A stretch of DNA of 64,000 bases from Pseudomonas paracarnis (GCF_904063055.1 NZ_CAJFCN010000003.1:518112-582111), one strand, 5' to 3'. Positions 43,490 through 54,214 are shown, counted from the stretch's first letter. Translations and numbers: made by a program. The notes: generated from the letters alone by a model not told the origin.

Positions 43490-44248
43490 TTACGGTTCGC
43501 GTTGTTCGCGGTTGACCTTGGCCAACGGCATCGGCACGAGCTTGCCGATCGGCTCGCGGCGCACTTGTTGCACCGGTCGCAGCCCGACCACGATCTTGCG
43601 TGCAACCAGCAAATAGAAGCCACCACCCGACAGCTGCCAGGCCCCTGCGCGGCGTTCCCAACCGGCCAGGCGGCCCTGCCACTTGGCCGTCGCAAGCGGC
43701 GGACGATAGCACCCGAAGCGGCGTTTCTCCAGCGCGAAGCCCAGCAGGTTGAGCCAGTCGCCCACCCGTGATGGCGCGATGCAACGCGCCTGACGCAGTC
43801 CGTCATGGGCGAACACACGGCGCAGGCCCCAACTGCTCCAGGGGTTGATGCCGACAATCAGCAAATGGCCACCAGGGCGCACGCTGCTCGCCGCTTCGCG
43901 CAACAAACCGTGGGGCGACAGGCAGAAATCCAGGCCGTGCTGCAACACCACTACATCGGCGGCGTGTTCGCTCAAGGGCCAGGCCTGTTCCTCGCAGACG
44001 ATCTCCACGCCCGGCAACGGTGCACCCAGGCGCACATTGCGTTGCACCTGCGGTGCCGAGGGCGGCGTGTCGGCCGACGGCCCGTAATGCACCAGGTAGC
44101 CCCCAAAGAACCGGCCCAGCTCGTCTTCGAGCATGCGCCGCTCTTCTTCCAGCAAAAACTGCCCAATCGGCCCGGACAACCATTCGCGGGCGGCGCTGAT
44201 CAGGGCCAGCCACTCAGGATCGGCCTGGGCGAACGCTTTATCAGTCAT
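43490..44248 (-). CDS. Class I SAM-dependent methyltransferase
   Basis: This 252-residue protein has a type 11-like methyltransferase core: [40 protein letters not shown] and [20 protein letters not shown]. The N-terminal glycine-rich SAM loop is divergent. The ATG at 44248 follows GGAG. It lies between rnhA and the divergent gloB, the same neighbours I recall in P. aeruginosa. Its substrate is unknown. Confidence 0.87.
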   Translation of the reverse strand: MTDKAFAQADPEWLALISAAREWLSGPIGQFLLEEERRMLEDELGRFFGGYLVHYGPSADTPPSAPQVQRNVRLGAPLPGVEIVCEEQAWPLSEHAADVVVLQHGLDFCLSPHGLLREAASSVRPGGHLLIVGINPWSSWGLRRVFAHDGLRQARCIAPSRVGDWLNLLGFALEKRRFGCYRPPLATAKWQGRLAGWERRAGAWQLSGGGFYLLVARKIVVGLRPVQQVRREPIGKLVPMPLAKVNREQREP

Positions 44249-44313
44249 TGCATTCTCCAACTCGCCTAGACGTTCTAAGATGCACCAATGTGTTCAGCTT
44301 GGCGAATCGAAGA

Positions 44314-45081
44314 ATGATACAGATCAGTGCCCTACCCGCCTTCACCGACAACTACATCTGGTTGTTACAAGACCCCACGACCCGGCGCTGCGCCGTGGTC
44401 GACCCCGGCGATGCCGCGCCAGTACTGGCCTGGCTCAAGCAGAATGCCGAGTGGCGCCTCAGCGACATTCTGGTCACCCATCATCACCATGATCATGTGG
44501 GCGGTGTGGAGCAACTGAAAACTGTCACCGGCGCCACGGTCTACGGCCCGGCCAACGAAAAGATCCCGGCGCGGGATGTGGCCTTGCAGGATAACGACCG
44601 TATCAGCGTGCTGGGCTGGGACTTCGACGTGTACGCCGTGCCTGGCCACACCCTCGGCCACATCGCCTTTTACCACCAGGGCGTATTGCTGTGTGGCGAT
44701 ACCTTGTTCGCCGCGGGTTGCGGTCGCCTGTTCGAAGGCACACCCGAACAGATGTACAACTCTCTGGAACGCCTGGCCGCCCTGCCCGCCGATACGCAGG
44801 TGTACTGCACTCACGAATACACGCAAAGTAACTTGAAATTTGCCCAGGCCGTGGAACCGCACAACGCCGACATCGCCGAACGGGTGGAAAATGTCGCCCA
44901 ACTTCGCGCCCGTGGCCAGATGACGCTGCCATCCAACCTGGCCCTGGAAAAACGTACTAACCCTTTTCTGCGCACCTCTGAAACATCCGTTAAACAAAAA
45001 GCGGACGAACGGAACGGCCGCGACAACCGCTCTGGGGCCGAGGTGTTTGCTAGCTTGAGGGCTTGGAAAGATAAGTTCTAA
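44314..45081 (+). CDS. gloB: Hydroxyacylglutathione hydrolase (glyoxalase II)
   Basis: GloB hydrolyses S-lactoylglutathione to lactate and glutathione, completing methylglyoxal detoxification. The 255-residue metallo-beta-lactamase-fold enzyme has the dinuclear metal motif [10 protein letters not shown] near residues 53-62. Further ligands are seen in [12 protein letters not shown] and [13 protein letters not shown], and [13 protein letters not shown] contributes the late His. The start [18 protein letters not shown] is family-typical. Confidence 0.96.
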   Translation: MIQISALPAFTDNYIWLLQDPTTRRCAVVDPGDAAPVLAWLKQNAEWRLSDILVTHHHHDHVGGVEQLKTVTGATVYGPANEKIPARDVALQDNDRISVLGWDFDVYAVPGHTLGHIAFYHQGVLLCGDTLFAAGCGRLFEGTPEQMYNSLERLAALPADTQVYCTHEYTQSNLKFAQAVEPHNADIAERVENVAQLRARGQMTLPSNLALEKRTNPFLRTSETSVKQKADERNGRDNRSGAEVFASLRAWKDKF

Positions 45082-45179
45082 CCAGATGCAATCTGATACG
45101 TAATTTCTGAATGGTTGACCGGAACCAAAGCGCTTTCTAGAATCGCCCGACATTTTTGCCCGGAACTTACTTCCAGCCA

Positions 45180-46580
45180 ATGTCGTCATCTATTCGTAAA
45201 TCCATTTCTTCAGACGCATTGACCCGCCTGGCTCAAGCCGTGGCGGTGGCCGTTTCCGCGACTCTGGCGGGCTGCCAATCGACCAATTACGCTGCACAAT
45301 CCACCGTGCAACCCAAACCGAATCTTGCTGCCAAGATCAAGCAAAAACCTATCTGGCTATCAGAGAAGCCCAGCCCCGAAGTACCCCAGGACGTCTGGGA
45401 ACGCATGCGTCGGGGCTTTCAATTGCAGGACGGTGTCGGCGTCAACCCGCGCATCGAGCAACAGCGCCTGTGGTTCGCCAGTAACCCCTCCTTTCTGGAG
45501 AATGCCGGCGAACGCGGCAGCCTCTACATTCATTACATCGTCGAACGCCTTGAAGAACGCAACATGCCCCTGGAACTGGCGCTGCTGCCAGTGATTGAAA
45601 GTGCCTACAACCCAATGGCCTATTCGCGCAGCGATGCGGTCGGCTTGTGGCAGTTCATTCCCTCCACCGGGCGCTACTTCAACCTGCGCCAGACCCGCGC
45701 CTACGATGGCCGCCGCGACATCACCGCCTCCACCACCGCCGCCCTGGACTATCTGACGCGTCTGCATGACATGTTCAACGGCGACTGGCTGCTGGCCCTG
45801 GCGGCCTATAACGCCGGCGAAGGCACGGTCAGCCGGGCAATCGAGCGCAACGAAAAGCTCGGCCTGCCCACTGACTACTGGAACCTGCCCCTGCCTCAGG
45901 AAACCAAGGACTATGTGCCCAAATTCCTGGCCTTGTCCCAGGTGGTACTGGCGCCCGAGGCCTATGGCGTCAACCTGAACCCGATTGCCAACACACCGTA
46001 CTTCGAAGTGGTTGAAGTCAAGCAAAGCATGGACCTGTCACGGGTTGCCGCGCTGGCCGAGATCGACGAAGACGAACTGTTCCAGCTCAACCCGGCCTTG
46101 AAACAACGCACCACTCTGGATGGCCCCCAGCATCTGCTGGTACCAACCTCCAAGGCCCAACTGCTGACCAGCACCCTTTCGACGATGAAGCCGGAAGAAT
46201 TGCTGAGCATGCGCCCCAAGAAGCCGGTGTTCGACGAAGTCGAGACCAAGGCGGTTGCCGGGCGTACCCGCAGCTACAAGGTACGCAGTGGCGATAACCT
46301 CACGCTGATCGCCAAGGCCAACAAGGTTGACGTGCATGACCTGCAGCGCTGGAACAAGCTCAACGGCCAGGCGCTCAAGGTCGGCCAGACCCTGGTGATG
46401 CAGGACACGCGTAAAGTCGCGGCGAAAAAACCGGTGCAGTACAAGGTCAAGAAAGGTGACTCGCTGTACATGGTGGCCAAGCGCTTCAACGTTGAGATGC
46501 AACACCTCAAGCGTTGGAACCCGCGCACCGGCCAGGCATTGAAGCCAGGGCAGATGCTGGTGGTTTCCGGGCCGCGCTAA
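45180..46580 (+). CDS. mltD: Membrane-bound lytic murein transglycosylase D
   Basis: MltD cleaves peptidoglycan glycan strands to 1,6-anhydromuropeptides at the outer membrane. The 466-residue lipoprotein has a signal with lipobox LAGC near residue 30. It has a family 1E transglycosylase (SLT) domain with the catalytic Glu in LLPVIESAYNP and the following GLWQFIPSTGRYF and ALAAYNAGEGTVSRA motifs. Two C-terminal LysM repeats bind glycan (RSYKVRSGDNLTLIAKANK and QYKVKKGDSLYMVAKRF). The npp peptide importer lies downstream, which suggests links to cell-wall peptide uptake. Confidence 0.95.
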   Translation: MSSSIRKSISSDALTRLAQAVAVAVSATLAGCQSTNYAAQSTVQPKPNLAAKIKQKPIWLSEKPSPEVPQDVWERMRRGFQLQDGVGVNPRIEQQRLWFASNPSFLENAGERGSLYIHYIVERLEERNMPLELALLPVIESAYNPMAYSRSDAVGLWQFIPSTGRYFNLRQTRAYDGRRDITASTTAALDYLTRLHDMFNGDWLLALAAYNAGEGTVSRAIERNEKLGLPTDYWNLPLPQETKDYVPKFLALSQVVLAPEAYGVNLNPIANTPYFEVVEVKQSMDLSRVAALAEIDEDELFQLNPALKQRTTLDGPQHLLVPTSKAQLLTSTLSTMKPEELLSMRPKKPVFDEVETKAVAGRTRSYKVRSGDNLTLIAKANKVDVHDLQRWNKLNGQALKVGQTLVMQDTRKVAAKKPVQYKVKKGDSLYMVAKRFNVEMQHLKRWNPRTGQALKPGQMLVVSGPR

Positions 46581-46602
46581 TACCTCGGGGAGAGCTGGCT
46601 TG

Positions 46603-46689
46603 TGTGGGAGCTGGCTTGCCTGCGATGCAGGCACCTCGGTCTATCAGTCAGACCGCAGTGATGCTATCGCAGGCAAGCCAGCTCCCACA
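46603..46689. repeat. REP doublet between mltD and nppA1
   Basis: Inverted arms TGTGGGAGCTGGCTTGCCTG and CAGGCAAGCCAGCTCCCACA face each other across about 45 bases. They separate the mltD transcript from the npp operon. Confidence 0.88.
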
Positions 46690-46816
46690 TTTGACCTTCA
46701 CACCGTCCAATAGCTCGCAGTGCGCAACATGGCCTTCCCGACAGCCTTTTTCCAACCGGAACAAGCTGTTACTGTACCGATCATAAAGCCCAAGCCGCCT
46801 GGATCGGATCTCTGAC

Positions 46817-48646
46817 TTGAAGCGTCCCCTCCTTCTACTAATAAGCCTGGCCTTGAGCTTTGCGGCGAACGCGACGATCACCGAGAGCCACGGTTATGCG
46901 CAGTTCGGCACACTCAAGTACCCGGCCAAATTCACCCATTACGATTGGGTAAACCCTGCAGCGCCCAAAGGCGGGACGCTGCGGGTGATGGCATTTGGCA
47001 CCTTCGATACGCTCAACCCCTACACCTTCAAGGGTTCAAGCCCGGTTTCCACCGCCAACTTCCTGCAGTACGGCGTCAACGAGCTCAATGAACCCTTGAT
47101 GGTGGGCACCGGGCAATACGCGCCGTCGGGCGATGAACCCACCTCCAGTTATGGCCTGATTGCCCAGTCGGTGGAATACAGCGAGGACCGCAGTTGGGTG
47201 GTGTTCAACCTGCGCCCCGAAGCACGCTTTCACGACGGCAAGCCGATCACCGCCGATGACGTGGCGTTCTCCTATCGCACCCTACTGACCGAAGGCCACC
47301 CGCAGTACCGCACCAATCTGCAAGAAGTGGCACGGGTCGATATCCTCAACCCCCACCGTATCCGCTTTGTGTTCAAGCGCGCCGGCAACCCCTTGCTGAT
47401 CCTGCGCCTGGGCGAGTTGCCGGTGCTGCCCCAGCACTATTGGAAAAACCGTGATTTCAAGGCCACCACCTTCGAGCCGCCCCTGGGCAGTGGGCCTTAT
47501 CGCATCACCAAGGTTGCGCCTGGGCGGCAACTGGTGTTTGAACGGGTCAAGGATTACTGGGGCAAAGACCTGCCGGTCAACCAGGGTTTCTATAACTACG
47601 ACAAGGTTGAAGTGGAATTCTATCGCGACAGCGACGTGGCCTTTGAAGCCTTCAAGGCCGGTGAATTCGATATTTATATCGAGCATCAGGCCAAGAACTG
47701 GGCCACCGGTTACAACTTCCCGGCGGTCAACCGCGGCGATGTGATCAAGGCGCAGATCGCCCATCAGATCCCCACCCAGAGCCAGGGCCTGTTCATGAAT
47801 ACCCGGCGACCGGCGTTCAGCCAGGCCAAGGTGCGTGAAGCCCTGGGGTTGATGTTCGATTTTGAATGGACCAACCGCACGCTGTTCAGCAGCGCCTACA
47901 AGCGTTCGGTGAGCTATTACCCCAACAGTGAATTCTCGGCCACCGGTCTGCCCGTGGGCCATGAGTGGTTGATGCTCTCGCCCTACCGCGACCAACTGCC
48001 GGCCGCGCTGTTTACCCAACCGTTCAGCCTGCCGCACACCGATGGCCGTGGCATTCCCCGCGAAACCCTGCGCCAGGCCCTGGCCCTGCTCAGCGAGGCC
48101 GGCTGGAAACTGTCGGGGCAGCGCCTGCTGGACAAGGGCGGGCAACCGCTGCGCCTGGAAATCCTGTTGGTCAACCCGAACCTTGAGCGCATCCTGCAAC
48201 CTTATGTCGAAAATCTGACCCGCATCGGCATCGACGCCCGCTTGCGCACCGTTGACCGCGCACAGTACAAACAGCGCCTCGATCAATTCGATTTCGACAT
48301 GATTCTGATGACTCTCAACCAGACCTTGAGCCCCGGTCTTGAGCAGTGGCAGTACTTCCACTCCAGCCAGGCCGCAATCAAGGGCAGCAAGAATTACGCC
48401 GGTATCGCCAACCCGGTGGTCGACCACCTGCTGGACCAACTGCTGGCGGCGCAGACCCGCGACGAACAACTGGCTGCCGGCCGCGCCCTGGACCGGGTGC
48501 TGCTGTGGCAGCACTACAGCATTCCCAACTGGTACCTCAACTATCATCGCCTGGCGTACCGCAACCGGTTCGCCTTCGTCACCACGCCGCCCTACAGCCT
48601 GGGCCTGAGCGCGTGGTGGCTGAAAGCTTCGGAGAAAGCCCAATGA
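46817..48646 (+). CDS. nppA1: Extracellular solute-binding protein NppA1
   Basis: This 609-residue family 5 (peptide) binding protein is the first of two tandem receptors of the Npp importer, which in P. aeruginosa takes up peptidyl-nucleoside antibiotics. A signal peptide starts at a TTG codon (KRPLLLLISLALSFAANA). No in-frame ATG occurs before the conserved YDWVNPAAPKGGTLRVMAFG-type N-terminus, so TTG initiation is required. The stop overlaps the next ATG (ATGA). It shares strong internal similarity with NppA2, indicating tandem duplication. Confidence 0.88.
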   Translation: MKRPLLLLISLALSFAANATITESHGYAQFGTLKYPAKFTHYDWVNPAAPKGGTLRVMAFGTFDTLNPYTFKGSSPVSTANFLQYGVNELNEPLMVGTGQYAPSGDEPTSSYGLIAQSVEYSEDRSWVVFNLRPEARFHDGKPITADDVAFSYRTLLTEGHPQYRTNLQEVARVDILNPHRIRFVFKRAGNPLLILRLGELPVLPQHYWKNRDFKATTFEPPLGSGPYRITKVAPGRQLVFERVKDYWGKDLPVNQGFYNYDKVEVEFYRDSDVAFEAFKAGEFDIYIEHQAKNWATGYNFPAVNRGDVIKAQIAHQIPTQSQGLFMNTRRPAFSQAKVREALGLMFDFEWTNRTLFSSAYKRSVSYYPNSEFSATGLPVGHEWLMLSPYRDQLPAALFTQPFSLPHTDGRGIPRETLRQALALLSEAGWKLSGQRLLDKGGQPLRLEILLVNPNLERILQPYVENLTRIGIDARLRTVDRAQYKQRLDQFDFDMILMTLNQTLSPGLEQWQYFHSSQAAIKGSKNYAGIANPVVDHLLDQLLAAQTRDEQLAAGRALDRVLLWQHYSIPNWYLNYHRLAYRNRFAFVTTPPYSLGLSAWWLKASEKAQ

Positions 48647-50481
48647 TGTCCTTGCGTACTACCCTGCTCGCCAGCCTGTTGCTGTGCACCGCGGCGCACG
48701 CCGCGCCGCAACATGCGCTGACCCTCTACAACGAGCCCCCCAAGTACCCCGCCGACTTCAAGCATTTTGACTACGTAAACCCCGACGCCCCCAAGGGCGG
48801 GACCTTCCGCGAATCGGCCATGGGCGGCTTCGACAGCCTCAACCCCTATATCAGCAAGGGCGTGCCGGCAGACAACCTGCCGCTGATCTACGACACCTTG
48901 GCCATGCAAAGCCTGGACGAACCCATCACCGAATACGGCCTGGTGGCTGGCAAAATCGAAAAAGCCCCGGACAACAGCTGGGTGCGCTTCTACCTGCGCC
49001 CCGAAGCGCGCTTCCATGATGGCCACCCGATCCGCGCTGAAGACGTGGTGTTCACCTTCCAGACCCTGATCAAGGAAGGCAACCCGCTGTACCGCAACTA
49101 CTACGCCGACGTCGATGAAGTCGTGGCTGAAGACCCGTTGCGCGTGCTGTTCAAGTTCAAGCGCACCAACAACCGCGAATTGCCGCTGATCCTGGGGCAG
49201 TTGCCAGTGCTGCCTAAACACTGGTGGGCGACCCGGGATTTTTCCAAGGGCAATCTGGAAGTCCCCTTGGGCAGCGGGCCTTACCAAGTGGCGGAGGTCA
49301 AGCCAGGCCGTATGATTCGCTACGAGCGGGTCAAGGATTATTGGGCCAAGGACCTGCCGGTCAATAAGGGTTTCTACAACTTCGATACCCGCATCACCGA
49401 TTACTACCGCGACAGCACCGTCTCCCTGGAAGCCTTGAAGGCCGGGCAGTTCGACTACTGGTTGGAGTTCAGCGCCAAGAACTGGGCCAATGCCTACAAT
49501 ATTCCAGCGGTGAAAGAAGGCCGTTTGATCAAGGAAGAAATCCCCAACGGCAACCCCACCGGCATGCAGGGCTTCGTGTTCAACATGCGCAAGCCGATGT
49601 TCCAGGACGTGCGGGTGCGCAAGGCCATCAGCCTGTTGCTGGATTTCGAATGGAGCAACAAACAGCTGTTCAACGGTGCCTACACCCGTACCCGCAGCTA
49701 TTTCGAAAACTCGGAAATGGCCGCCACCGGCCTACCCGGTCCGGACGAGCTGGCGATTCTCGAGCCGCTGCGCGACAAGATCCCTGGCGAAGTCTTCACC
49801 CAGGCATTCGAACCGTCCCACACCGACGGCAGCGGCATGATTCGCACCCAACAGCGCGAGGCCTACCAACTGCTGCAAGAAGCGGGCTGGAAGATCGTTG
49901 ACGACAAAATGGTCGACAATACCGGCAAACCGGTGACCATCGAGTTCCTGCTGGCCCAGACCGAGTTCGAGCGCATCCTGCTGCCGTTCAAGCGCAACCT
50001 GGCGGACCTGGGCATCGACCTGGTGATTCGTCGGGTGGACGTCTCGCAGTTCGTCAACCGCCTGCGCTCCCGCGACTTCGACATGCTGGTGGGCAGCTTC
50101 CCGCAATCCACCTCGCCGGGTAACGAGCAGCGCGAGTTCTGGAAATCCTCCAGCGCCGACAAGCCCGGCAGCCGCAACTACATGGGCCTCAAGGACCCCG
50201 CCGTCGACCAGTTGGTGGAAGAGTTGATCGACGCCGGTTCGCGGCAAAGCCTGATCGCCCACGCCAGGGCGCTGGATCGCGTGCTGCAGTTCGGCTACTA
50301 CGTGATTCCCAACTGGCACATCAAGACCTTCCGCGTGGCGTACTGGGACCACCTGGGCCACCCCAAGGTCTCGCCACGCTACGACGTCGGCACCGCCACC
50401 TGGTGGGCTAAACCCGACGTCAAACCGGCGGTATCCCTCGACACCACGCAGAACGCCGATGCGGCGAGCGGAGGCGATTGA
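48643..50481 (+). CDS. nppA2: Extracellular solute-binding protein NppA2
   Basis: This is the second family 5 solute-binding protein, 612 residues, with signal peptide MMSLRTTLLASLLLCTAAHA. Its mature start FDYVNPDAPKGGTFRESAMG closely parallels NppA1. It should deliver oligopeptide-like ligands to the NppBC permease in the periplasm. It overlaps nppA1 by 4 bases, and nppB follows with no gap. The two receptors probably have different ligand ranges; this is inference. Confidence 0.9.
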   Translation: MMSLRTTLLASLLLCTAAHAAPQHALTLYNEPPKYPADFKHFDYVNPDAPKGGTFRESAMGGFDSLNPYISKGVPADNLPLIYDTLAMQSLDEPITEYGLVAGKIEKAPDNSWVRFYLRPEARFHDGHPIRAEDVVFTFQTLIKEGNPLYRNYYADVDEVVAEDPLRVLFKFKRTNNRELPLILGQLPVLPKHWWATRDFSKGNLEVPLGSGPYQVAEVKPGRMIRYERVKDYWAKDLPVNKGFYNFDTRITDYYRDSTVSLEALKAGQFDYWLEFSAKNWANAYNIPAVKEGRLIKEEIPNGNPTGMQGFVFNMRKPMFQDVRVRKAISLLLDFEWSNKQLFNGAYTRTRSYFENSEMAATGLPGPDELAILEPLRDKIPGEVFTQAFEPSHTDGSGMIRTQQREAYQLLQEAGWKIVDDKMVDNTGKPVTIEFLLAQTEFERILLPFKRNLADLGIDLVIRRVDVSQFVNRLRSRDFDMLVGSFPQSTSPGNEQREFWKSSSADKPGSRNYMGLKDPAVDQLVEELIDAGSRQSLIAHARALDRVLQFGYYVIPNWHIKTFRVAYWDHLGHPKVSPRYDVGTATWWAKPDVKPAVSLDTTQNADAASGGD

Positions 50482-51555
50482 ATGCTGGCCTATATTGTTC
50501 GCCGCCTGTTGCTGATCATCCCCACGCTGTTCGGGATCTTGCTGATCAACTTCGTCATCATCCAGGCCGCTCCCGGCGGCCCGGTGGAGCAAATGATCGC
50601 CAAACTCGAAGGCTTCGACGGCGCCACCAGCCGCATTGCTGGCGGCGGGGCCGAAGTTGCGGTGGCCGGTTCCAGCTACCGTGGCGCCCAGGGCCTGGAC
50701 CCGGCGCTGATCAAGGAAATCGAAAAGATGTACGGCTTCGACAAATCGGCGCCGGAACGCTTGTGGATCATGGTCAAGAACTACGCCCAGCTGGACTTCG
50801 GTGACAGCTTTTTCCGGGACGCCAAGGTCATCGACCTGATCAAGGAGAAGATGCCGGTGTCCATTTCCCTCGGGTTGTGGAGCACCCTGATCATGTACCT
50901 GGTGTCCATCCCCCTGGGGATCGCCAAGGCCACGCGCCACGGCAGCCATTTCGATGTGTGGACCAGCTCGGCGATCATCGTCGGCTACGCGATACCGGCA
51001 TTCCTGTTTGCGATTCTGCTGATCGTGGTGTTTGCCGGTGGTAGTTATTTCGACTGGTTCCCCTTGCGCGGGCTCACCTCCAACAACTTCGAGGAGTTGA
51101 GCTGGGGCGCCAAGATCCTCGATTACTTCTGGCACCTGGCGCTGCCCGTCACTGCCCTGGTGATCGGCAACTTCGCGACCATGACCCTGCTGACCAAGAA
51201 CAGCTTTCTCGACGAAATCAACAAGCAGTACGTGGTCACCGCCAAAGCCAAGGGCCTGACCAATCGCCGAGTGCTGTATGGCCACGTGTTCCGCAACGCC
51301 ATGCTGCTGGTGATCGCCGGTTTCCCTTCGGCCTTCATTGGCATCTTCTTTACCGGCTCGTTGCTGGTGGAGGTGATCTTCTCCCTCGACGGCCTGGGCC
51401 TGATGAGCTTTGAAGCGGCGATCAACCGTGACTACCCAGTGGTGTTCGGCACGCTGTTTATCTTCACCCTGCTGGGGCTGATCGTGAAACTGATCGGCGA
51501 CCTCACCTACACCCTGGTCGATCCGCGAATCGACTTTGCCAGCCGGGAGCATTGA
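50482..51555 (+). CDS. nppB: ABC permease NppB
   Basis: This 357-residue inner-membrane permease of the DppB/YejB type has an N-terminal helix ([20 protein letters not shown]) and about six helices in total. The EAA-like loop includes [20 protein letters not shown]. It pairs with NppC to form the import channel. Its start directly follows the nppA2 stop and nppC starts 2 bases after it. Confidence 0.93.
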   Translation: MLAYIVRRLLLIIPTLFGILLINFVIIQAAPGGPVEQMIAKLEGFDGATSRIAGGGAEVAVAGSSYRGAQGLDPALIKEIEKMYGFDKSAPERLWIMVKNYAQLDFGDSFFRDAKVIDLIKEKMPVSISLGLWSTLIMYLVSIPLGIAKATRHGSHFDVWTSSAIIVGYAIPAFLFAILLIVVFAGGSYFDWFPLRGLTSNNFEELSWGAKILDYFWHLALPVTALVIGNFATMTLLTKNSFLDEINKQYVVTAKAKGLTNRRVLYGHVFRNAMLLVIAGFPSAFIGIFFTGSLLVEVIFSLDGLGLMSFEAAINRDYPVVFGTLFIFTLLGLIVKLIGDLTYTLVDPRIDFASREH

Positions 51556-51556
51556 G

Positions 51557-52576
51557 ATGAACCTGTCCCCCCTCAATCGCCGCCGGTTCGAGCGGTTCAA
51601 GGCCAACAAACGTGGCTGGTGGTCGCTGTGGCTGTTTCTGGTGCTGTTCGTGCTGAGCCTGGGCGCCGAGTTGATCGCCAACGACAAGCCCCTGGCGGTG
51701 CACTTCGACGGCGGCTGGTACTTCCCGGCGCTCAAGCGCTACCCGGAGACTACCTTCGGCGGTGAATTCCCGCTGGAAGCCAACTACAAGAGCCCGTATA
51801 TCCAGGAACTGCTCAAGGCCAAGGACGCCTGGACCTTGTGGGCGCCGATTCCGTTCAGCTACCAGAGCATCAATTACGACCTGAAAGTCCCGGCCCCGGC
51901 GCCGCCGTCCTCGGTCAACCTGCTGGGCACCGATGACCAGGGGCGCGATGTGCTCGCGCGGGTGATCTACGGCTTTCGTGTATCGGTGCTCTTCGCCCTG
52001 ACCCTGACCATACTCAGCTCGATCATCGGCGTGATTGCCGGCGCCTTGCAGGGCTTTTATGGCGGCTGGGTCGACCTGGCCGGGCAACGTTTCCTGGAGA
52101 TCTGGTCCGGCTTGCCGGTGCTCTACCTGCTGATCATCCTGGCCAGCTTCGTGCAACCCAACTTCTGGTGGCTGCTGGGGATCATGCTGCTGTTTTCCTG
52201 GATGAGCCTGGTGGATGTGGTGCGCGCCGAGTTCCTGCGCGGGCGCAACCTGGAGTACGTGCGCGCGGCGCGGGCGCTGGGCATGCAGAACGGCGCGATC
52301 ATGTTTCGTCACATCCTGCCCAATGCGATGGTCTCGACCATGACCTTCCTGCCCTTCATCCTCACCGGCGCCATTGGCACCCTCACCGCCCTGGACTTTC
52401 TCGGCTTCGGGCTGCCGGCAGGTTCGCCGTCGCTGGGTGAGCTGGTGGCCCAGGGCAAGTCCAACCTGCAAGCGCCGTGGCTGGGCATGAGTGCCTTTGC
52501 GGTGCTGGCGATCATGTTGAGCCTGCTGGTGTTTATCGGCGAGTCCGCTCGCGATGCGTTCGACCCGAGGAAATGA
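51557..52576 (+). CDS. nppC: ABC permease NppC
   Basis: This 339-residue YejE/OppC-type permease has a cytoplasmic N-terminus, one leading helix (WWSLWLFLVLFVLSLGAEL), a periplasmic segment, and then a five-helix permease domain. LLGTDDQGRDVLARVIYG and the EAA loop YVRAARALGMQNGAIMFRH are typical. The ATG at 51557 is adjacent to the nppB stop. nppD begins 2 bases downstream. Confidence 0.93.
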   Translation: MNLSPLNRRRFERFKANKRGWWSLWLFLVLFVLSLGAELIANDKPLAVHFDGGWYFPALKRYPETTFGGEFPLEANYKSPYIQELLKAKDAWTLWAPIPFSYQSINYDLKVPAPAPPSSVNLLGTDDQGRDVLARVIYGFRVSVLFALTLTILSSIIGVIAGALQGFYGGWVDLAGQRFLEIWSGLPVLYLLIILASFVQPNFWWLLGIMLLFSWMSLVDVVRAEFLRGRNLEYVRAARALGMQNGAIMFRHILPNAMVSTMTFLPFILTGAIGTLTALDFLGFGLPAGSPSLGELVAQGKSNLQAPWLGMSAFAVLAIMLSLLVFIGESARDAFDPRK

Positions 52577-52577
52577 G

Positions 52578-54179
52578 ATGAATCCGGACAATCTGATCGA
52601 AATCCGCGACCTCAGTGTCGAATTCGTCACCGGCGAGCACCACCACCGGGTGGTCAACCACGTCAGCTTCGACATCAAGCGCGGCGAAACCCTGGCGCTG
52701 GTGGGTGAAAGCGGTTCGGGCAAATCGGTCACCGCCCATTCGATCCTGCGCCTGCTGCCCTACCCGTTGGCCAGGCATCCGTCGGGCACTATCGAGTATT
52801 CAGGGCAAGACCTGCTGACGCTTAAAGAGAAGACCCTGCGTCATATACGCGGCAATCGGATTGCGATGATCTTCCAGGAGCCGATGACCTCGTTGAACCC
52901 GCTGCACTCCATCGAAAAACAGATCAACGAGGTGCTCGGCCTGCACAAGGGCCTGACCGGCAAGGTCGCCACCCAGCGCACGTTGGAATTGCTGGAGCTG
53001 GTGGGTATCCCCGAACCGCACAAACGCCTCAAGGCCCTGCCCCATGAGCTGTCCGGCGGCCAGCGCCAGCGGGTGATGATCGCCATGGCCCTGGCCAACG
53101 AGCCGGAGTTGTTGATTGCCGACGAGCCGACCACGGCGCTGGATGTCACCGTGCAGTTGAAGATCCTGGAATTGCTCAAGGAGCTGCAGGCGCGGCTGGG
53201 CATGGCCCTGCTGCTGATCAGCCACGACCTCAACCTGGTACGGCGCATCGCCCATCGTGTGTGTGTGATGCAGCAAGGTTGCATCGTTGAACAGGCCGAT
53301 TGCGAGACACTGTTCCAGTCGCCCCAGCATCCCTACACCCAGGAATTGCTCGCGGCGGAGCCCAGTGGTGGGCCAGCCAACAATGATGTCGGCCCTCCGC
53401 TGCTGGAAGTGGACGACCTGAAAGTCTGGTTTCCGATCAAGAAAGGCTTTTTGCGCAATACCGTCGATTACGTCAAGGCTGTGGACGGCATCAACTTCAG
53501 CCTGCCCCAGGGCCAAACCCTGGGCATCGTTGGCGAAAGTGGCTCGGGCAAGTCCACCTTGGGCCTGGCAATTTTGCGCCTGATCGGCAGCCAGGGCGGG
53601 ATTCGCTTCGAAGGCCAGCAACTGGACCGCCTCAGCCAACAGCAGGTGCGCCCGTTGCGCCGGGAAATGCAGGTGGTGTTCCAGGACCCGTTCGGCAGCC
53701 TGAGCCCGCGCATGTGCGTCAGCGAGATCGTTGGCGAAGGCCTGCGTATCCACAAGATGGGCACGCCCGCCGAACAGGAAGCGGCGATTATCGCGGCGCT
53801 CAAGGAAGTGGGCCTGGACCCCGAATCCCGGCATCGCTACCCCCATGAATTTTCCGGCGGCCAGCGCCAACGCATCGCTATCGCCCGAGCGCTGGTGCTC
53901 AAGCCGCGCCTGATCCTGCTGGACGAACCCACCTCGGCCCTGGACCGCACGGTACAGCGCCAGGTGGTAGAGTTGCTGCGCGGTTTGCAGGCCAAGTACA
54001 ACCTGACCTACCTGTTTATCAGCCATGACCTGGCAGTGGTGAAGGCGCTGAGTCACCAGTTGATGGTGGTCAAGCAAGGCCAGGTGGTGGAGCAAGGCGA
54101 TGCCCAGGCTATTTTTGCTGACCCGCAACATGCCTATACCCGGCAGTTGCTCAAGGCGGCTTTTTTGGTGCCGGCCTGA
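52578..54179 (+). CDS. nppD: ABC ATPase NppD with two fused nucleotide-binding domains
   Basis: This 533-residue protein is a YejF-type fusion of two ABC ATPase domains that power peptide import. Each half has a Walker A (GESGSGKS) near residues 41 and 322. Signatures are LSGGQRQRV in the first half and FSGGQRQRI in the second. Walker B regions are LLIADEPTT and LILLDEPTS. The oligopeptide-importer C-terminal extension follows each domain. It is the last gene of the npp operon; an AraC gene begins 35 bases later. Confidence 0.94.
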   Translation: MNPDNLIEIRDLSVEFVTGEHHHRVVNHVSFDIKRGETLALVGESGSGKSVTAHSILRLLPYPLARHPSGTIEYSGQDLLTLKEKTLRHIRGNRIAMIFQEPMTSLNPLHSIEKQINEVLGLHKGLTGKVATQRTLELLELVGIPEPHKRLKALPHELSGGQRQRVMIAMALANEPELLIADEPTTALDVTVQLKILELLKELQARLGMALLLISHDLNLVRRIAHRVCVMQQGCIVEQADCETLFQSPQHPYTQELLAAEPSGGPANNDVGPPLLEVDDLKVWFPIKKGFLRNTVDYVKAVDGINFSLPQGQTLGIVGESGSGKSTLGLAILRLIGSQGGIRFEGQQLDRLSQQQVRPLRREMQVVFQDPFGSLSPRMCVSEIVGEGLRIHKMGTPAEQEAAIIAALKEVGLDPESRHRYPHEFSGGQRQRIAIARALVLKPRLILLDEPTSALDRTVQRQVVELLRGLQAKYNLTYLFISHDLAVVKALSHQLMVVKQGQVVEQGDAQAIFADPQHAYTRQLLKAAFLVPA

Positions 54180-54214
54180 CGGCACGCGGGTGCAAATGCA
54201 GGAGAAATAACGCC

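Noticed and set aside
49732..51735. 667-codon minus-strand open frame opposite nppA2-nppB-nppC
   Set aside because: It spans three well-supported genes on the other strand, and its translation is rich in Gln/His/Arg as expected of an antisense shadow.
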